64,000 bases of DNA from Arthrobacter pascens (GCF_030816475.1 NZ_JAUSXF010000001.1:930001-994000), one strand, 5' to 3'; numbered from the stretch's first letter, positions 8,065 to 15,863 are shown. Made by a program: numbers and translations. Notes: generated by a model from the letters alone, not told the origin.

Positions 8065-8532
8065 ATGACTATCAATCCGGACCTGCAGGGGCGCAGCTAC
8101 CCTGCCGCAGAGGTGTACGACGTCGGCCGCGAGAAAATCCGCGAGTTTGCCCGCGCCGTCAAGGCCACCCACCCCGCCCACTTTGATATCGAGGCGGCAA
8201 AGGATCTGGGACACAGCGACCTGGTGGCGCCTCCCACGTTCGCCATCATCATCGCCCAGCGTGCCGACGCACAGCTGATCGAGGATCCGGACTCAGGCAT
8301 CGACTTTTCCCGGGTGGTTCATGCGGACCAGCGGTTTACCCATCACCGCCCCATCTTTGCCGGCGACCGGCTGGTGGCCGAGCTTCATGTGGACGGTGTC
8401 CGTGCCATGGGCGGCGGCGCCATGATTACCACGCGCTCCGAGATCTTCGCGCTGGCCGGCCATGACGGTTCAGCCCGCGAGAGCGTTGCCACCACTACAT
8501 CATCCATCCTGGTCCGCGGAGAGGGACAGTAA
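8065..8532 (+). CDS. MaoC-like dehydratase, N-terminal FAS1-type subunit (UPF0336-like)
   Basis: A 155-aa hot-dog-fold protein. The core HFDIEAAKDLGHSDLVAPPTF and the later ADQRFTHHRPIFAGD match the non-catalytic subunit of heterodimeric (R)-3-hydroxyacyl-thioester dehydratases such as mycobacterial HadA. The catalytic partner follows two bases downstream, so the pair should form one enzyme. The same pair, followed by murB, occurs in actinobacterial gene order upstream of secE-nusG. Because Arthrobacter-like organisms lack mycolic acids, the pathway is not the mycolate one; general fatty-acid or acyl-CoA metabolism is more likely. Confidence 0.78.
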   Translation: MTINPDLQGRSYPAAEVYDVGREKIREFARAVKATHPAHFDIEAAKDLGHSDLVAPPTFAIIIAQRADAQLIEDPDSGIDFSRVVHADQRFTHHRPIFAGDRLVAELHVDGVRAMGGGAMITTRSEIFALAGHDGSARESVATTTSSILVRGEGQ

Positions 8533-8534
8533 CC

Positions 8535-8972
8535 ATGAGCCCCAGCTTCCACGAACTCACGGCCGGCCAGGACATTGGCAGCCGCACTGTCGAGGTCACG
8601 CGCACGGACCTGGTCAAGTACGCCGGCGCTTCCGGCGACTTCAACCCCATCCACTGGAACGAGGCCTTTGCCACCAGCGTGGAACTTCCCGGCGTCATCG
8701 CGCACGGCATGTTCACCATGGGCGCTGCCGTACAGCTGGTGACCGACTGGGCCGGTGACCCCGCCGCCGTCGTCGACTTCCAGACGCGCTTCACCAAACC
8801 CGTCCTGGTCGCAGATACCACCGGCACGCCCGAACCCGGGGCCACCATCGAGGTCACTGGCGCCATTGGAAAGCTCGACGCCGATGCAGGCACCGCGCGC
8901 ATTGACCTCACCGTGGTCTCGGCGGGGCAGAAAGTACTGATGAAGGCGCAGGCCGTCGTCAGGCTGTCCTGA
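8535..8972 (+). CDS. MaoC-like dehydratase, catalytic subunit
   Basis: A 145-aa hot-dog-fold hydratase. The catalytic Asp/His motif YAGASGDFNPIHWNEAFA (about residues 30-47) and the oxyanion-region motif LPGVIAHGMFTMG are intact. It is predicted to hydrate or dehydrate (R)-3-hydroxyacyl thioesters together with the preceding subunit. The two genes are two bases apart, and a GAGAGGGA sequence in the end of the first gene can serve as ribosome-binding site. Confidence 0.82.
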   Translation: MSPSFHELTAGQDIGSRTVEVTRTDLVKYAGASGDFNPIHWNEAFATSVELPGVIAHGMFTMGAAVQLVTDWAGDPAAVVDFQTRFTKPVLVADTTGTPEPGATIEVTGAIGKLDADAGTARIDLTVVSAGQKVLMKAQAVVRLS

Positions 8973-9001
8973 GGCATACATTGCATAACATTCCCCCGAG
9001 C

Positions 9002-9007
9002 TACGGT
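9002..9007 (+). promoter_or_regulatory. -10 hexamer TACGGT of murB, leaderless start
   Basis: TACGGT ends six bases before the GTG at 9014. A TTGCAT 15 bases upstream may act as a weak -35. The TTG at 8981 falls inside this promoter and is unlikely to be a start. Confidence 0.5.
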
Positions 9008-9013
9008 ATACAG

Positions 9014-10081
9014 GTGACCCAGACATTGCTTTCGGACCTGACTACGGCCGCCGTCGGAGGGCCCGCCGGCAACTACGTCGAGGCGAGGACCGAGACCGAG
9101 ATCATCGAGGCGGTCCGCACCGCCGATGAAGCGGGCGAGCAACTGCTGCTTATAGGCGGCGGTTCCAACCTCCTGGTGTCCGACGACGGGTTCCCCGGAA
9201 CCGTGCTCAGAATCGCTTCCGAGGGGTTCACAGTCAACGCTGAGGACTCCTGTGGCGGGGTGTCGGTGGTGGTCCAAGCCGGTCACAACTGGGATGCCCT
9301 GGTGGAACACGCCGCGCTGCATGCCTGGTCCGGCCTCGAGGCCCTGGCCGGGATCCCCGGCTCCACAGGGGCGACACCCGTCCAGAACGTTGGTGCCTAC
9401 GGCTCCGATGTTTCCCAGACCATTGCCGTCGTACGGACCTGGGACCGGACCCGGAATGCCGTGAAGACCTTCACCAACGCGGAGCTCAGGTTCGGCTACC
9501 GCGATTCGATCCTCAAGCAGACCACCGTCAACGGTTCACCCCGCTACGTGGTGCTGACCGTTGAGTTCCAGCTGCCCCTCGGCCGGATGAGCGCGCCCAT
9601 CAAGTATGCGGAGCTGGCTCGTTCACTGGGTGTGGAGCCTGGCAAGCGGGCGTATTCGAACGACGTCCGCCGTGAAGTGCTGCGCCTGCGCGGCTCCAAA
9701 GGCATGGTGCTTGACTCTGCCGACCGGGACACCTACTCCACCGGATCGTTCTTCACGAACCCCATCGTTCCTGCACAGGTGGCCCTGGCGCTGCCTGACT
9801 CCGCACCCCGGTATCCCGCAGGCCAGGACGGCCTGGTGAAGTTGTCGGCTGCCTGGCTTATCGATCAGGCAGGCTTTGGCAGGGGCTTTGGACTGGAGGA
9901 AGGAAGCGTATCCGGCGGGCGCGCCTCCCTGTCCACGAAGCACACGCTCGCCATCACCAACCGGGGCTCGGCAAGCGCCGAGGACATGCTGGCCATCGCA
10001 CGCGAGGTGCGTGCCGGCGTCGTCGAACGCTTTGGCATTGAACTGCACCCGGAACCGCTGCTTATCGGGCTGGAGCTTTAG
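9014..10081 (+). CDS. murB: UDP-N-acetylenolpyruvoylglucosamine reductase
   Basis: A 355-aa FAD enzyme that reduces UDP-GlcNAc-enolpyruvate to UDP-MurNAc with NADPH, the second committed step of peptidoglycan precursor synthesis in the cytoplasm. FAD-binding motif LLIGGGSNLLVSDDGFPG, substrate-loop motif LAGIPGSTGATPVQNVGAYG, arginine motif FGYRDSILK and the catalytic-serine segment STGSFFTNPIV are all present. Length agrees with the E. coli-type enzyme. GTG at 9014 is favoured over the upstream TTG by the -10 hexamer and by typical N-termini (MTQTLL). Its stop overlaps the convergent membrane-protein gene by 4 bases. Confidence 0.95.
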   Translation: MTQTLLSDLTTAAVGGPAGNYVEARTETEIIEAVRTADEAGEQLLLIGGGSNLLVSDDGFPGTVLRIASEGFTVNAEDSCGGVSVVVQAGHNWDALVEHAALHAWSGLEALAGIPGSTGATPVQNVGAYGSDVSQTIAVVRTWDRTRNAVKTFTNAELRFGYRDSILKQTTVNGSPRYVVLTVEFQLPLGRMSAPIKYAELARSLGVEPGKRAYSNDVRREVLRLRGSKGMVLDSADRDTYSTGSFFTNPIVPAQVALALPDSAPRYPAGQDGLVKLSAAWLIDQAGFGRGFGLEEGSVSGGRASLSTKHTLAITNRGSASAEDMLAIAREVRAGVVERFGIELHPEPLLIGLEL

Positions 10082-10563
10082 CCGGAAATGGCATTGTCAG
10101 GGGCGGTCTCACGCTCCATGGCCCGCACGTTCGCTGCCACCCCCATGACCGCCGAAGCCCAGCCGACGAAGGCGAGGTAGGGGCCCATGAAAAGCCAGAC
10201 CAAAAGCCCCGGCATGGACGGACTGGTGCGGCCTGCAAGAATGCAGGTCACGATGCCGATGATGGCAGTCGCGGTGGAAAGGATCCAGAGGAACCGGCCG
10301 GCTGGCGGGTGCCCGCGCCAGCCGCGGAAGACCTGGAGCCTGCTGCGGCTCACGCTGATGCCCGGAAACAGGACAGCGTAACCTCCGCCGAGGCTGAAGA
10401 CCAGGGAGGCCAGGAGCAGCCACAGTTCGGATTTGCCGTCAGCCAGGAATCCGTACACGGCGAGCAGTCCGGCAGCCACTCCGATCAGGACCGAAAGGGT
10501 CCCGCCCGCCATCCATCCTTTTGTTCCGCGCGCCAACAACTGCCACAAACTCCCCAAAGTCAT
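10078..10563 (-). CDS. Four-helix membrane protein of unknown function
   Basis: A 161-aa protein with four hydrophobic stretches (about 19-41, 47-66, 91-110, 117-138). No recognised domain. A TAGGGT hexamer six bases before the ATG supports the start and an independent leaderless promoter. It is convergent with murB and divergent from the AlkZ-like gene. Confidence 0.65.
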   Translation of the reverse strand: MTLGSLWQLLARGTKGWMAGGTLSVLIGVAAGLLAVYGFLADGKSELWLLLASLVFSLGGGYAVLFPGISVSRSRLQVFRGWRGHPPAGRFLWILSTATAIIGIVTCILAGRTSPSMPGLLVWLFMGPYLAFVGWASAVMGVAANVRAMERETAPDNAISG

Positions 10564-10569
10564 GGTTCC

Positions 10570-10575
10570 ACCCTA
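10570..10575 (-). promoter_or_regulatory. -10 hexamer TAGGGT (minus strand), leaderless start
   Basis: Read on the minus strand, TAGGGT is followed by GGAACC and then the ATG at 10563. Confidence 0.5.
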
Positions 10576-10609
10576 GCGCCAGTGCCCTGACCGGCGGACC
10601 ACTGCCGCC

Positions 10610-10615
10610 TAGTAT
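10610..10615 (+). promoter_or_regulatory. -10 hexamer TAGTAT, leaderless start
   Basis: TAGTAT is followed by six bases and the ATG at 10622. It forms a divergent pair with the hexamer at 10570-10575, only 35 bp away. Confidence 0.55.
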
Positions 10616-10621
10616 GAGGAC

Positions 10622-11728
10622 ATGGCAGGAACGTCATCGAAACGCATGAGCCGCACGATCATGGGCAGGCTCCGGCTTGCTTCCCAGGGGTTGCTGGGAC
10701 CCGGCCTGGGTTCAGTTCCGGAGGCCGTCCGCTGGATGACGGCCTCCCAGGCCCAAAACCTGCAGGAGGCGCTGTGGGCCGTCGGCCTGCGGGTTCCTGC
10801 CGCCGGGCTGACTGCGGTCCGGGCAGCCCTGGATAACGGCGTGGTGATCCGTTCCTGGCCGATGCGCGGAACGTTGCACCTCGTGGCCCCCGAGGACCTG
10901 TCCTGGATGCTTGGCCTCACCGCCGATCGGCTCACCCGCAGCATCGCCGGCAGGCACCGGGAGCTGGACATCACCTGGGCTGACATCGAAAAGTGCCGCG
11001 ACATTGCCTTGGAGCGCGTGACGGGCGGCGGCTCCTTGAGCAGGACTGAGCTGTTCGACGTGTTTGAGGCTGCCGGGCAGCCCACCACAGGCCAGCGGGG
11101 GATCCACATCCTGGGGACCCTGTGCCGCCACGGTTGGCTCGTCCAGGGTCCGCTTGCCGGCAACCAGCAGTTGCTGGTGGCGTTCGACGAATGGATCCCG
11201 GAGTCGCGCAAACTCGAGCGGCAGGAGGGGATCGCCGAGTTTGCGCTGCGGTACTTCAGGAGCCATGGCCCGGCCACACTGCGTGACTTCGCCTGGTGGA
11301 CGCAAATTCCCCTGACGGAAGTCCGCACTGCGTTTGAGCAGGTCCGGGGGCAACTCGTCGAACTCAAGTTCGGCGACGCCAGCTACTGGATGTCGCCGGA
11401 CACCGCTGCACTGCTCGACGCCGGAGTGCCCGGCCAGCGGTCCGTTCTCCTGCTGCCCGGTTTCGACGAGTTCGTTCTTGGTTACCAGGACCGGAGCCTG
11501 GTCCTGGCACCTGAGCACGCCGGGAAGGTTGTCCCGGGCGGCAATGGCGTCTTCAAGAAGACCCTGGTCGGCGGGGGAGAGGTGACCGGCACGTGGGCCG
11601 GCCCGGGCAAGGGCCGGAACGCCGGCGTCGTGCCTGAACTCTTCGACGAGGGCAAGCCCCTCGGTCCGGCTGCCCAGGCGGCGTTCAACAGGGCCGCGGA
11701 CCGGTACCGGGCGTTCCTGGCCGGCTGA
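10622..11728 (+). CDS. Winged-helix DNA-binding protein, AlkZ/HTH_42 family
   Basis: A 368-aa protein of the HTH_42 superfamily, which includes the DNA glycosylases AlkZ (azinomycin resistance) and AlkX/YcaQ (interstrand crosslink repair). A QxQ motif (TASQAQNLQEALWAVGLR, residues about 40-57) sits at the place of the AlkZ catalytic QxQ. Later family features include RGTLHLVAPEDLSWML and the C-terminal LLPGFDEFVLGY. It is probably a base-excision repair or alkyl-adduct-sensing protein; enzymatic activity is inferred from the motif only. The start is fixed by the leaderless -10 hexamer. Confidence 0.78.
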   Translation: MAGTSSKRMSRTIMGRLRLASQGLLGPGLGSVPEAVRWMTASQAQNLQEALWAVGLRVPAAGLTAVRAALDNGVVIRSWPMRGTLHLVAPEDLSWMLGLTADRLTRSIAGRHRELDITWADIEKCRDIALERVTGGGSLSRTELFDVFEAAGQPTTGQRGIHILGTLCRHGWLVQGPLAGNQQLLVAFDEWIPESRKLERQEGIAEFALRYFRSHGPATLRDFAWWTQIPLTEVRTAFEQVRGQLVELKFGDASYWMSPDTAALLDAGVPGQRSVLLLPGFDEFVLGYQDRSLVLAPEHAGKVVPGGNGVFKKTLVGGGEVTGTWAGPGKGRNAGVVPELFDEGKPLGPAAQAAFNRAADRYRAFLAG

Positions 11729-11741
11729 ACGCCGAGCCCGA

Positions 11742-11825
11742 CGAGCGGCCCTTCCCCGCACGAGCGGTGCGGGCCTGACCCGCTGATGCCTCGAGCGGCC
11801 CTTCCCCGCATGAGCGGTGCGGGCC
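11742..11825. repeat. Direct repeat, two 34-bp copies
   Basis: Copies at 11742-11775 and 11792-11825 (50-bp period) differ at one base (c/t). Each ends with a small hairpin-forming CCGCA...TGCGG segment. A third, partial echo follows near 11830-11842. The repeat lies directly between the AlkZ-like gene and a broken gene. Confidence 0.75.
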
Positions 11826-11850
11826 AAAGCCGCTGGTGCGGGCTTGACCC

Positions 11851-12065
11851 GGCCAGGATTGTGATCGAGTTTGACGGCGCTGCGAAGTACGCGGAATACA
11901 AGCCCACAGGGGAGGTGCTTCTTGACAGAGCGTCGGCGGGAGAATGCACTGGTCGAGGAGGGCTGGCTGGTCCTCCGGCTCGAGTGGACGCACCTCTCCC
12001 GGCCTGCAGAGCTCAGGCGACGCCTGCTGGCGATAGGGGACCGTTCGAAGGGCATGAGCGCGTGA
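11851..12065 (+). pseudogene. Frameshifted C-terminal remnant of an AbiEi-antitoxin/DUF559-type protein
   Basis: One frame encodes RIVIEFDGAAKYAEYKPTGEVLL; after a frameshift near 11931-11934 the next frame continues ERRRENALVEEGWLVLRLEW, to a stop at 12065. Together these rebuild the C-terminal nuclease-like (DUF559, Vsr-fold) end of proteins often annotated as type IV AbiEi-family antitoxins in Arthrobacter (EFDG...KY...E..R...L...GW.VLR..W). All N-terminal parts are missing, replaced by the direct repeat. Family recognition is from the conserved residue pattern and is an inference. Confidence 0.65.
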
Positions 12066-12082
12066 CAGGGATTACGCAAGAA

Positions 12083-12136
12083 CGGCCCTGCCCCGCAGGA
12101 ACTGTGCTGGTGAGCACCGTTCCTGGGGCAGGGCCG
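12083..12136 (-). terminator. Hairpin terminator downstream of asd
   Basis: A 12-bp perfect stem (12083-12094 with 12125-12136), extended inward by six more pairs after a two-base bulge. It lies 21 bases beyond the asd stop codon and can also serve the plus-strand remnant. Confidence 0.7.
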
Positions 12137-12156
12137 CCATCAGGCAAATGTCCGGG

Positions 12157-13299
12157 TTACAGCGTGCCTGTCGCGATGTTGAGCATGCGCCGCAGCGGCT
12201 CGGCGGCACCCCAGAGGAGCTGGTCGCCGACAGTGAAGGCGCTGATGTACTCCGGCCCCATCTCGAGCTTGCGGATACGGCCCACAGGGATGTCCAGTGT
12301 GCCGGACGCGGCCACAGGAGTCAGGCCTGCCATCGAGGCGTCCTTGGTGTTGGGGATTACCTTGGCCCACTCGTTGTCCTCGGCCAGGATCTTTTCGATC
12401 TCGGCAACGGAGAGGTCCTCCCGCAGCTTGAGGGTCAGAGCTTGTGAGTGGGAACGCATGGCACCGATGCGGATGCACAGGCCGTCCATGATGATGTGGT
12501 TTTCGTCCGTGGTTCCGAGGATCTTGTTGGTCTCAACCCCGGCCTTCCACTCCTCCTTGGATTGGCCGTTACCCAGGTCCGCGTCAATCCAGGGAATGAG
12601 GGAGCCGGCCAGGGGAACGCCGAACTGGGTGGCGTCGATGTCCGTCCGCTGGTGGGCCAGGACCTTGCGGTCGATTTCCAGGATGGCCGACGCCGGGTCG
12701 TCCAGTTCCGTGCTGACCTGGGAGTTAAGCGTGCCGAACTGGCTGAGCAGCTCACGCATGTGCCGGGCGCCGCCGCCGGAGGCAGCCTGGTAAGTCATGG
12801 AGGTGCCCCACTCAACCAGATTGTTCTTGAACAGGCCGCCAAGACCCATCAGCATGCAGGAGACCGTGCAGTTGCCGCCGATGAAGTCCTTGGTGCCGTT
12901 CACCAGGCCCTTGTCGATGACATCCCGGTTGATGGGGTCCAGCACGATGATCGAGTCGTCGTTCATCCGCAGCGTCGAGGCGGCGTCGATCCAGAGGCCG
13001 TCCCAGCCGCGGCTGCGGAGTTCGCCGTGGACCTGCTTGGTGTAGTCACCGCCCTGGGCAGTGACAATAATGGGCAGCTTCGCGAGGGTGTCGATGTCGA
13101 ACGCGTTCTCGAGCTTGCCGGCACTGCCTTCTGCTGTACCAGCAATGGAGGGCGCGGCACCTCCCGCGTTGGAGGTGGAGAAGAACACCGGGTTGATGTT
13201 GGCGAAGTCGCCCTCGTCCTGCATGCGCTGCATGAGGACGGAACCGACCATGCCACGCCAACCGACGAGTCCAACGGACGGATTAGCTGCTGTAGTCAT
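12157..13299 (-). CDS. asd: Aspartate-semialdehyde dehydrogenase (E. coli-like type)
   Basis: A 380-aa NADP enzyme converting aspartyl-4-phosphate to aspartate semialdehyde for lysine, DAP, threonine and methionine synthesis. The catalytic Cys144 lies in [10 protein letters not shown], the phosphate-binding/active-site loop is [12 protein letters not shown], and the catalytic His is in [10 protein letters not shown]. These motifs and the length match the long, enterobacterial-type enzyme, whereas many actinobacteria carry the shorter type. The aspartokinase gene usually paired with asd is not adjacent. TAAACT ends six bases before the ATG, supporting a leaderless transcript. Confidence 0.93.
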   Translation of the reverse strand: MTTAANPSVGLVGWRGMVGSVLMQRMQDEGDFANINPVFFSTSNAGGAAPSIAGTAEGSAGKLENAFDIDTLAKLPIIVTAQGGDYTKQVHGELRSRGWDGLWIDAASTLRMNDDSIIVLDPINRDVIDKGLVNGTKDFIGGNCTVSCMLMGLGGLFKNNLVEWGTSMTYQAASGGGARHMRELLSQFGTLNSQVSTELDDPASAILEIDRKVLAHQRTDIDATQFGVPLAGSLIPWIDADLGNGQSKEEWKAGVETNKILGTTDENHIIMDGLCIRIGAMRSHSQALTLKLREDLSVAEIEKILAEDNEWAKVIPNTKDASMAGLTPVAASGTLDIPVGRIRKLEMGPEYISAFTVGDQLLWGAAEPLRRMLNIATGTL

Positions 13300-13305
13300 T
13301 CGTCC

Positions 13306-13311
13306 AGTTTA
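13306..13311 (-). promoter_or_regulatory. -10 hexamer TAAACT of asd, leaderless start
   Basis: On the minus strand TAAACT, six bases (GGACGA), then ATG at 13299. Confidence 0.5.
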
Positions 13312-13381
13312 GACTTCGGAGTGCACTGGGCGCAGTCGGTTACGTCACGCCCGGCCGGCGGGGCGTTCGGTGGATACTGGC

Positions 13382-13777
13382 CTACTCGGCGGGGCGGGGG
13401 AGATTGTGTGCCTTGCGCAGCTTCTCGGCCTTGCGCTCTTTGAAGTAGCCGGACCAACCCGCCAGAAGGGGAATAAGGACCAACAGGTACATCCACCAGA
13501 TCTCGCCCAGGATCTCCCACTGATCGGTGATGGCCATTTGCACGATCCCGTAAAGCATCCCGCCAAATCCGATAGTGATCAGCACTGCAAGGACGAGCAG
13601 CCCGGCCGAGCTGTTCACGGGTTTTATCAGACCGAGGCCGTCGTCCTTGCGGACTCCGTACTCCTCGGGTGTATACGCGATCAACTCACCGTTTTCGGCG
13701 CGCCGATACACCAGGTCCCTTCGGTCCGGGGGGATGTAACCAGGGTCCTGGGGAACGTCGTTGCTACGCCTCGCCAC
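13382..13777 (-). CDS. Two-helix membrane protein in the WXG100 module
   Basis: A 131-aa protein with a polar N-terminus (about 60 residues, PGYIPPDRRDLVYRRAENGE), two hydrophobic helices (about 60-82 and 92-112) and a charged tail (FKERKAEKLRKAH). GTG at 13777 is chosen because GAGGA lies 5 bases upstream; it then overlaps the preceding gene by 14 bases, indicating coupling. The longer frame to 13960 is antisense-like text of the neighbour. Function unknown; as last gene of the module it may be a membrane partner or immunity protein (inference). Confidence 0.65.
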   Translation of the reverse strand: MARRSNDVPQDPGYIPPDRRDLVYRRAENGELIAYTPEEYGVRKDDGLGLIKPVNSSAGLLVLAVLITIGFGGMLYGIVQMAITDQWEILGEIWWMYLLVLIPLLAGWSGYFKERKAEKLRKAHNLPRPAE

Positions 13778-14417
13778 GTGATTCCTCGATGGCACGCAAC
13801 AGTCCGGCATCGTCCAGCCCCGGAGATTCAGCAACCTCATCGGCGTCGAAGTCCGGAATGCCTGTGACCCAGGAATCGCCGTCGCGTCGGACCAGCAGGT
13901 TCTTTTCGCTGTCCAGCGTCTTGAACACGAGGTAGGCCGAGCCCTCCGGATTCTCTTCAACGTGCTGACGGACTACCCGGAGGGTGGCCTCGGACGAGGA
14001 GATGGACGGGTCCTGGGCGAACGCAAACCATGTGCCCAGCAGCCGGGGCTGGAGCATGAGGGCTACACCCGGGGCTTCGAGGAGGGCAACATTGTCCATC
14101 GAGTCGGCGGTCAGAAGTGAAATTTCCGTCCAGCGCGTCGCGCGTCCCAGCGCCGTAGCCACCGCGGCCGCCACGCCGGTCACACCAAGGCGGCCTTCCG
14201 CGTCGACAGTTGCCATGTCGCGGGCCATCAGCGAAGAAGCTCCGGCGGTGGACAATGTCACATGATCCACCATTTCCTCGGCATGGAAGACAGCCACCGA
14301 ACGGTCCCGGGCGGAGCCGTCGAAGACGTTAAGCAGATAGGCAAATTCGCCGACTCCGAAGCCGATGACGTCGATGCCGAGCCGAGGGTCCTGCCGGGTT
14401 TCGTCCTGGGTGGTCAT
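13764..14417 (-). CDS. Protein of unknown function following the WXG100 gene
   Basis: A 217-aa soluble, acidic protein with no domain I recognise. AGGAGA six bases before the ATG supports the start. It follows the WXG100 gene by only 9 bases and overlaps the small membrane-protein gene. Its position immediately downstream of a likely type VII secretion substrate suggests an export chaperone or an immunity protein. The segments ISLLTADSMDNVALLEAPGV and GTWFAFAQDPSISSSEATLR are probably its structured core. Confidence 0.65.
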   Translation of the reverse strand: MTTQDETRQDPRLGIDVIGFGVGEFAYLLNVFDGSARDRSVAVFHAEEMVDHVTLSTAGASSLMARDMATVDAEGRLGVTGVAAAVATALGRATRWTEISLLTADSMDNVALLEAPGVALMLQPRLLGTWFAFAQDPSISSSEATLRVVRQHVEENPEGSAYLVFKTLDSEKNLLVRRDGDSWVTGIPDFDADEVAESPGLDDAGLLRAIEESRGEA

Positions 14418-14426
14418 AAAAGTCTC

Positions 14427-15518
14427 CTATCCTCCGATGCCGAGGAAGTTCGCAACGGACTTGCCTGCATCTTTAACGGTATTGCCGGCGTCGCTGACGA
14501 ACTTGCCCGGATCTTTGACGGCGTTGGCTATGCCTTCGCCCACGTTCTTTCCCACGCTGCTGATCGTGTCCCAGTTCTCGTAGATAGCAATTCCTACACT
14601 GGCGACCTGGCACACGGTTCCGGCTGGTGGCGGCAGGAAGCAGCCGACCCCGAGTGTGGCCTTTAAGGCGCTCCCCACGCCTCCTTTGATGTCGCCGTGC
14701 GCGAAGCTGTTGACCGAGTCATAAGCGCTGAAGCCCACGCCGGCCCAGCCCAGTCCACGTGCCAGCCCTGACTTGCCGAGCCATTCATATTTCGAACCCG
14801 CAGCGATCCACGGCTTTTCGGCGAAGAAGCCCTCGAACTTGTTCAGTGGCCCGATGTATTTGTTCAGGTTTTTGAGCGACGCGATGTCGGAGGCTTTGTC
14901 AATGAACCCAATGCCCCGGTTTGCCTTGGCCGAGTCTTTGAGAAGGTCGTCAAGGGCGGAGTTCCCCGCGGTGTTTCCCAGAAGGTGGCGGCTGTCGAAA
15001 ACGGGCCCGCCGATCCGGTGCATGCCCTTCGACAACAGGGCCTGGGCCATTTCCGCACGCTGGTTTTTCAGCACCCAGCCGTACTGCCCTATGTGCTTTG
15101 CCAGGGTGAGCGGGGCCTTGATGTACTTCTGGATGGTCATGCCGGTCCTCAGCGCACCGATGCCCCCAAGCAAGACCCCACCCAGCACGCCCGCCACGGT
15201 TCCGCCGGGACCGCTGACGGTGCCCGGACGACTGCCAGCCGCCCCGCTGTTGCTGGCCTTCTCCTGCTCGTTGGCGTTCTCCAGCAGCTTTTTGGATTCC
15301 TGCTTGAGTGCCAGTGCCGTCTGCTGGATCATCGCCCGATGGCTGCCGTTCCAGTCGGAGCGGAAGGAGTTGGCGTCGTGGCCTTTCCAGGAAGGGGTGT
15401 TGTTGATCTGGCTGCTCAGCTGCGCGGACTGCTGCAGCAGCTTGTCGGAGACTGTCCCGAACTGCTGCGCCAGCGTGCGCAGCTGGGCGACATCCGCGCC
15501 CCACACATCTCCTGCCAC
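14427..15518 (-). CDS. WXG100-family protein with long C-terminal domain, putative type VII secretion substrate
   Basis: A 363-aa protein. Residues 1-90 form a WXG100-like helical hairpin with the motif at Trp44-Lys45-Gly46 (TPSWKGHDANSF). A Gly/Ser/Pro linker follows, then a glycine-rich hydrophobic segment (about 108-125, VLGGVLLGGIGAL), a mixed domain and a second hydrophobic region (about 255-312) with two cysteines (293, 303). YENWD at 313-317 fits the YxxxD export motif, though its position is late. Large WXG100 fusions are often toxins. No EccC or other secretion machinery is in the window. GTG start with a weak GGATG upstream. Confidence 0.72.
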   Translation of the reverse strand: MAGDVWGADVAQLRTLAQQFGTVSDKLLQQSAQLSSQINNTPSWKGHDANSFRSDWNGSHRAMIQQTALALKQESKKLLENANEQEKASNSGAAGSRPGTVSGPGGTVAGVLGGVLLGGIGALRTGMTIQKYIKAPLTLAKHIGQYGWVLKNQRAEMAQALLSKGMHRIGGPVFDSRHLLGNTAGNSALDDLLKDSAKANRGIGFIDKASDIASLKNLNKYIGPLNKFEGFFAEKPWIAAGSKYEWLGKSGLARGLGWAGVGFSAYDSVNSFAHGDIKGGVGSALKATLGVGCFLPPPAGTVCQVASVGIAIYENWDTISSVGKNVGEGIANAVKDPGKFVSDAGNTVKDAGKSVANFLGIGG

Positions 15519-15644
15519 GAAGCATCATCCGCCAAATTCATCTATCCGTTCGTGCGGTTGTCCCCGGACCAAACTATCTGCTGCACCGCCGCACGGCCAT
15601 GGGGCGATCTCCCCATCCCGCACCCCCGGTCCGGCAGAAGGCCG

Positions 15645-15863
15645 TTACCCCCGGTCCATTTCCTCCAGAACAGCAGCCTTGCGGGCACGCACAGCGAAGA
15701 AAGCACCGAAGGCGAAGACCTGGGTCACCACCACGAGCACGATGATGCCGCCGATCTTGTTGCCGCCCAGGATCATTGTCAGGCCGACGATCGCGGACAG
15801 GAGCCCGAGCAGGGGGAGCAGCATGTAGCCAAGGACAAATAGGGTTTCCGGTTTCTTCAGCAT
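15645..15863 (-). CDS. Small two-helix membrane protein in the thyA-dfrA operon
   Basis: A 72-aa protein, almost entirely two hydrophobic helices (FVLGYMLLPLLGLLSAIVGL and GIIVLVVVTQVFAFGAFF) with a basic C-terminus (RARKAAVLEEMDRG). Its ATG overlaps the dfrA stop (TGATG) and GGAGGG stands in the end of dfrA, so it is translated with dfrA. Function unknown; linkage to folate genes may be only transcriptional. Confidence 0.72.
   Translation of the reverse strand: MLKKPETLFVLGYMLLPLLGLLSAIVGLTMILGGNKIGGIIVLVVVTQVFAFGAFFAVRARKAAVLEEMDRG

Noticed and set aside
8981..9013. TTG at 8981 as murB start
   Set aside because: It falls inside the promoter; GTG 9014 has the exact leaderless spacing and the expected N-terminus.
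15599..15616. Small dyad ATGGGG/CCCCAT as terminator of thyA-dfrA
   Set aside because: Only six base pairs and no T tract; too weak to call.
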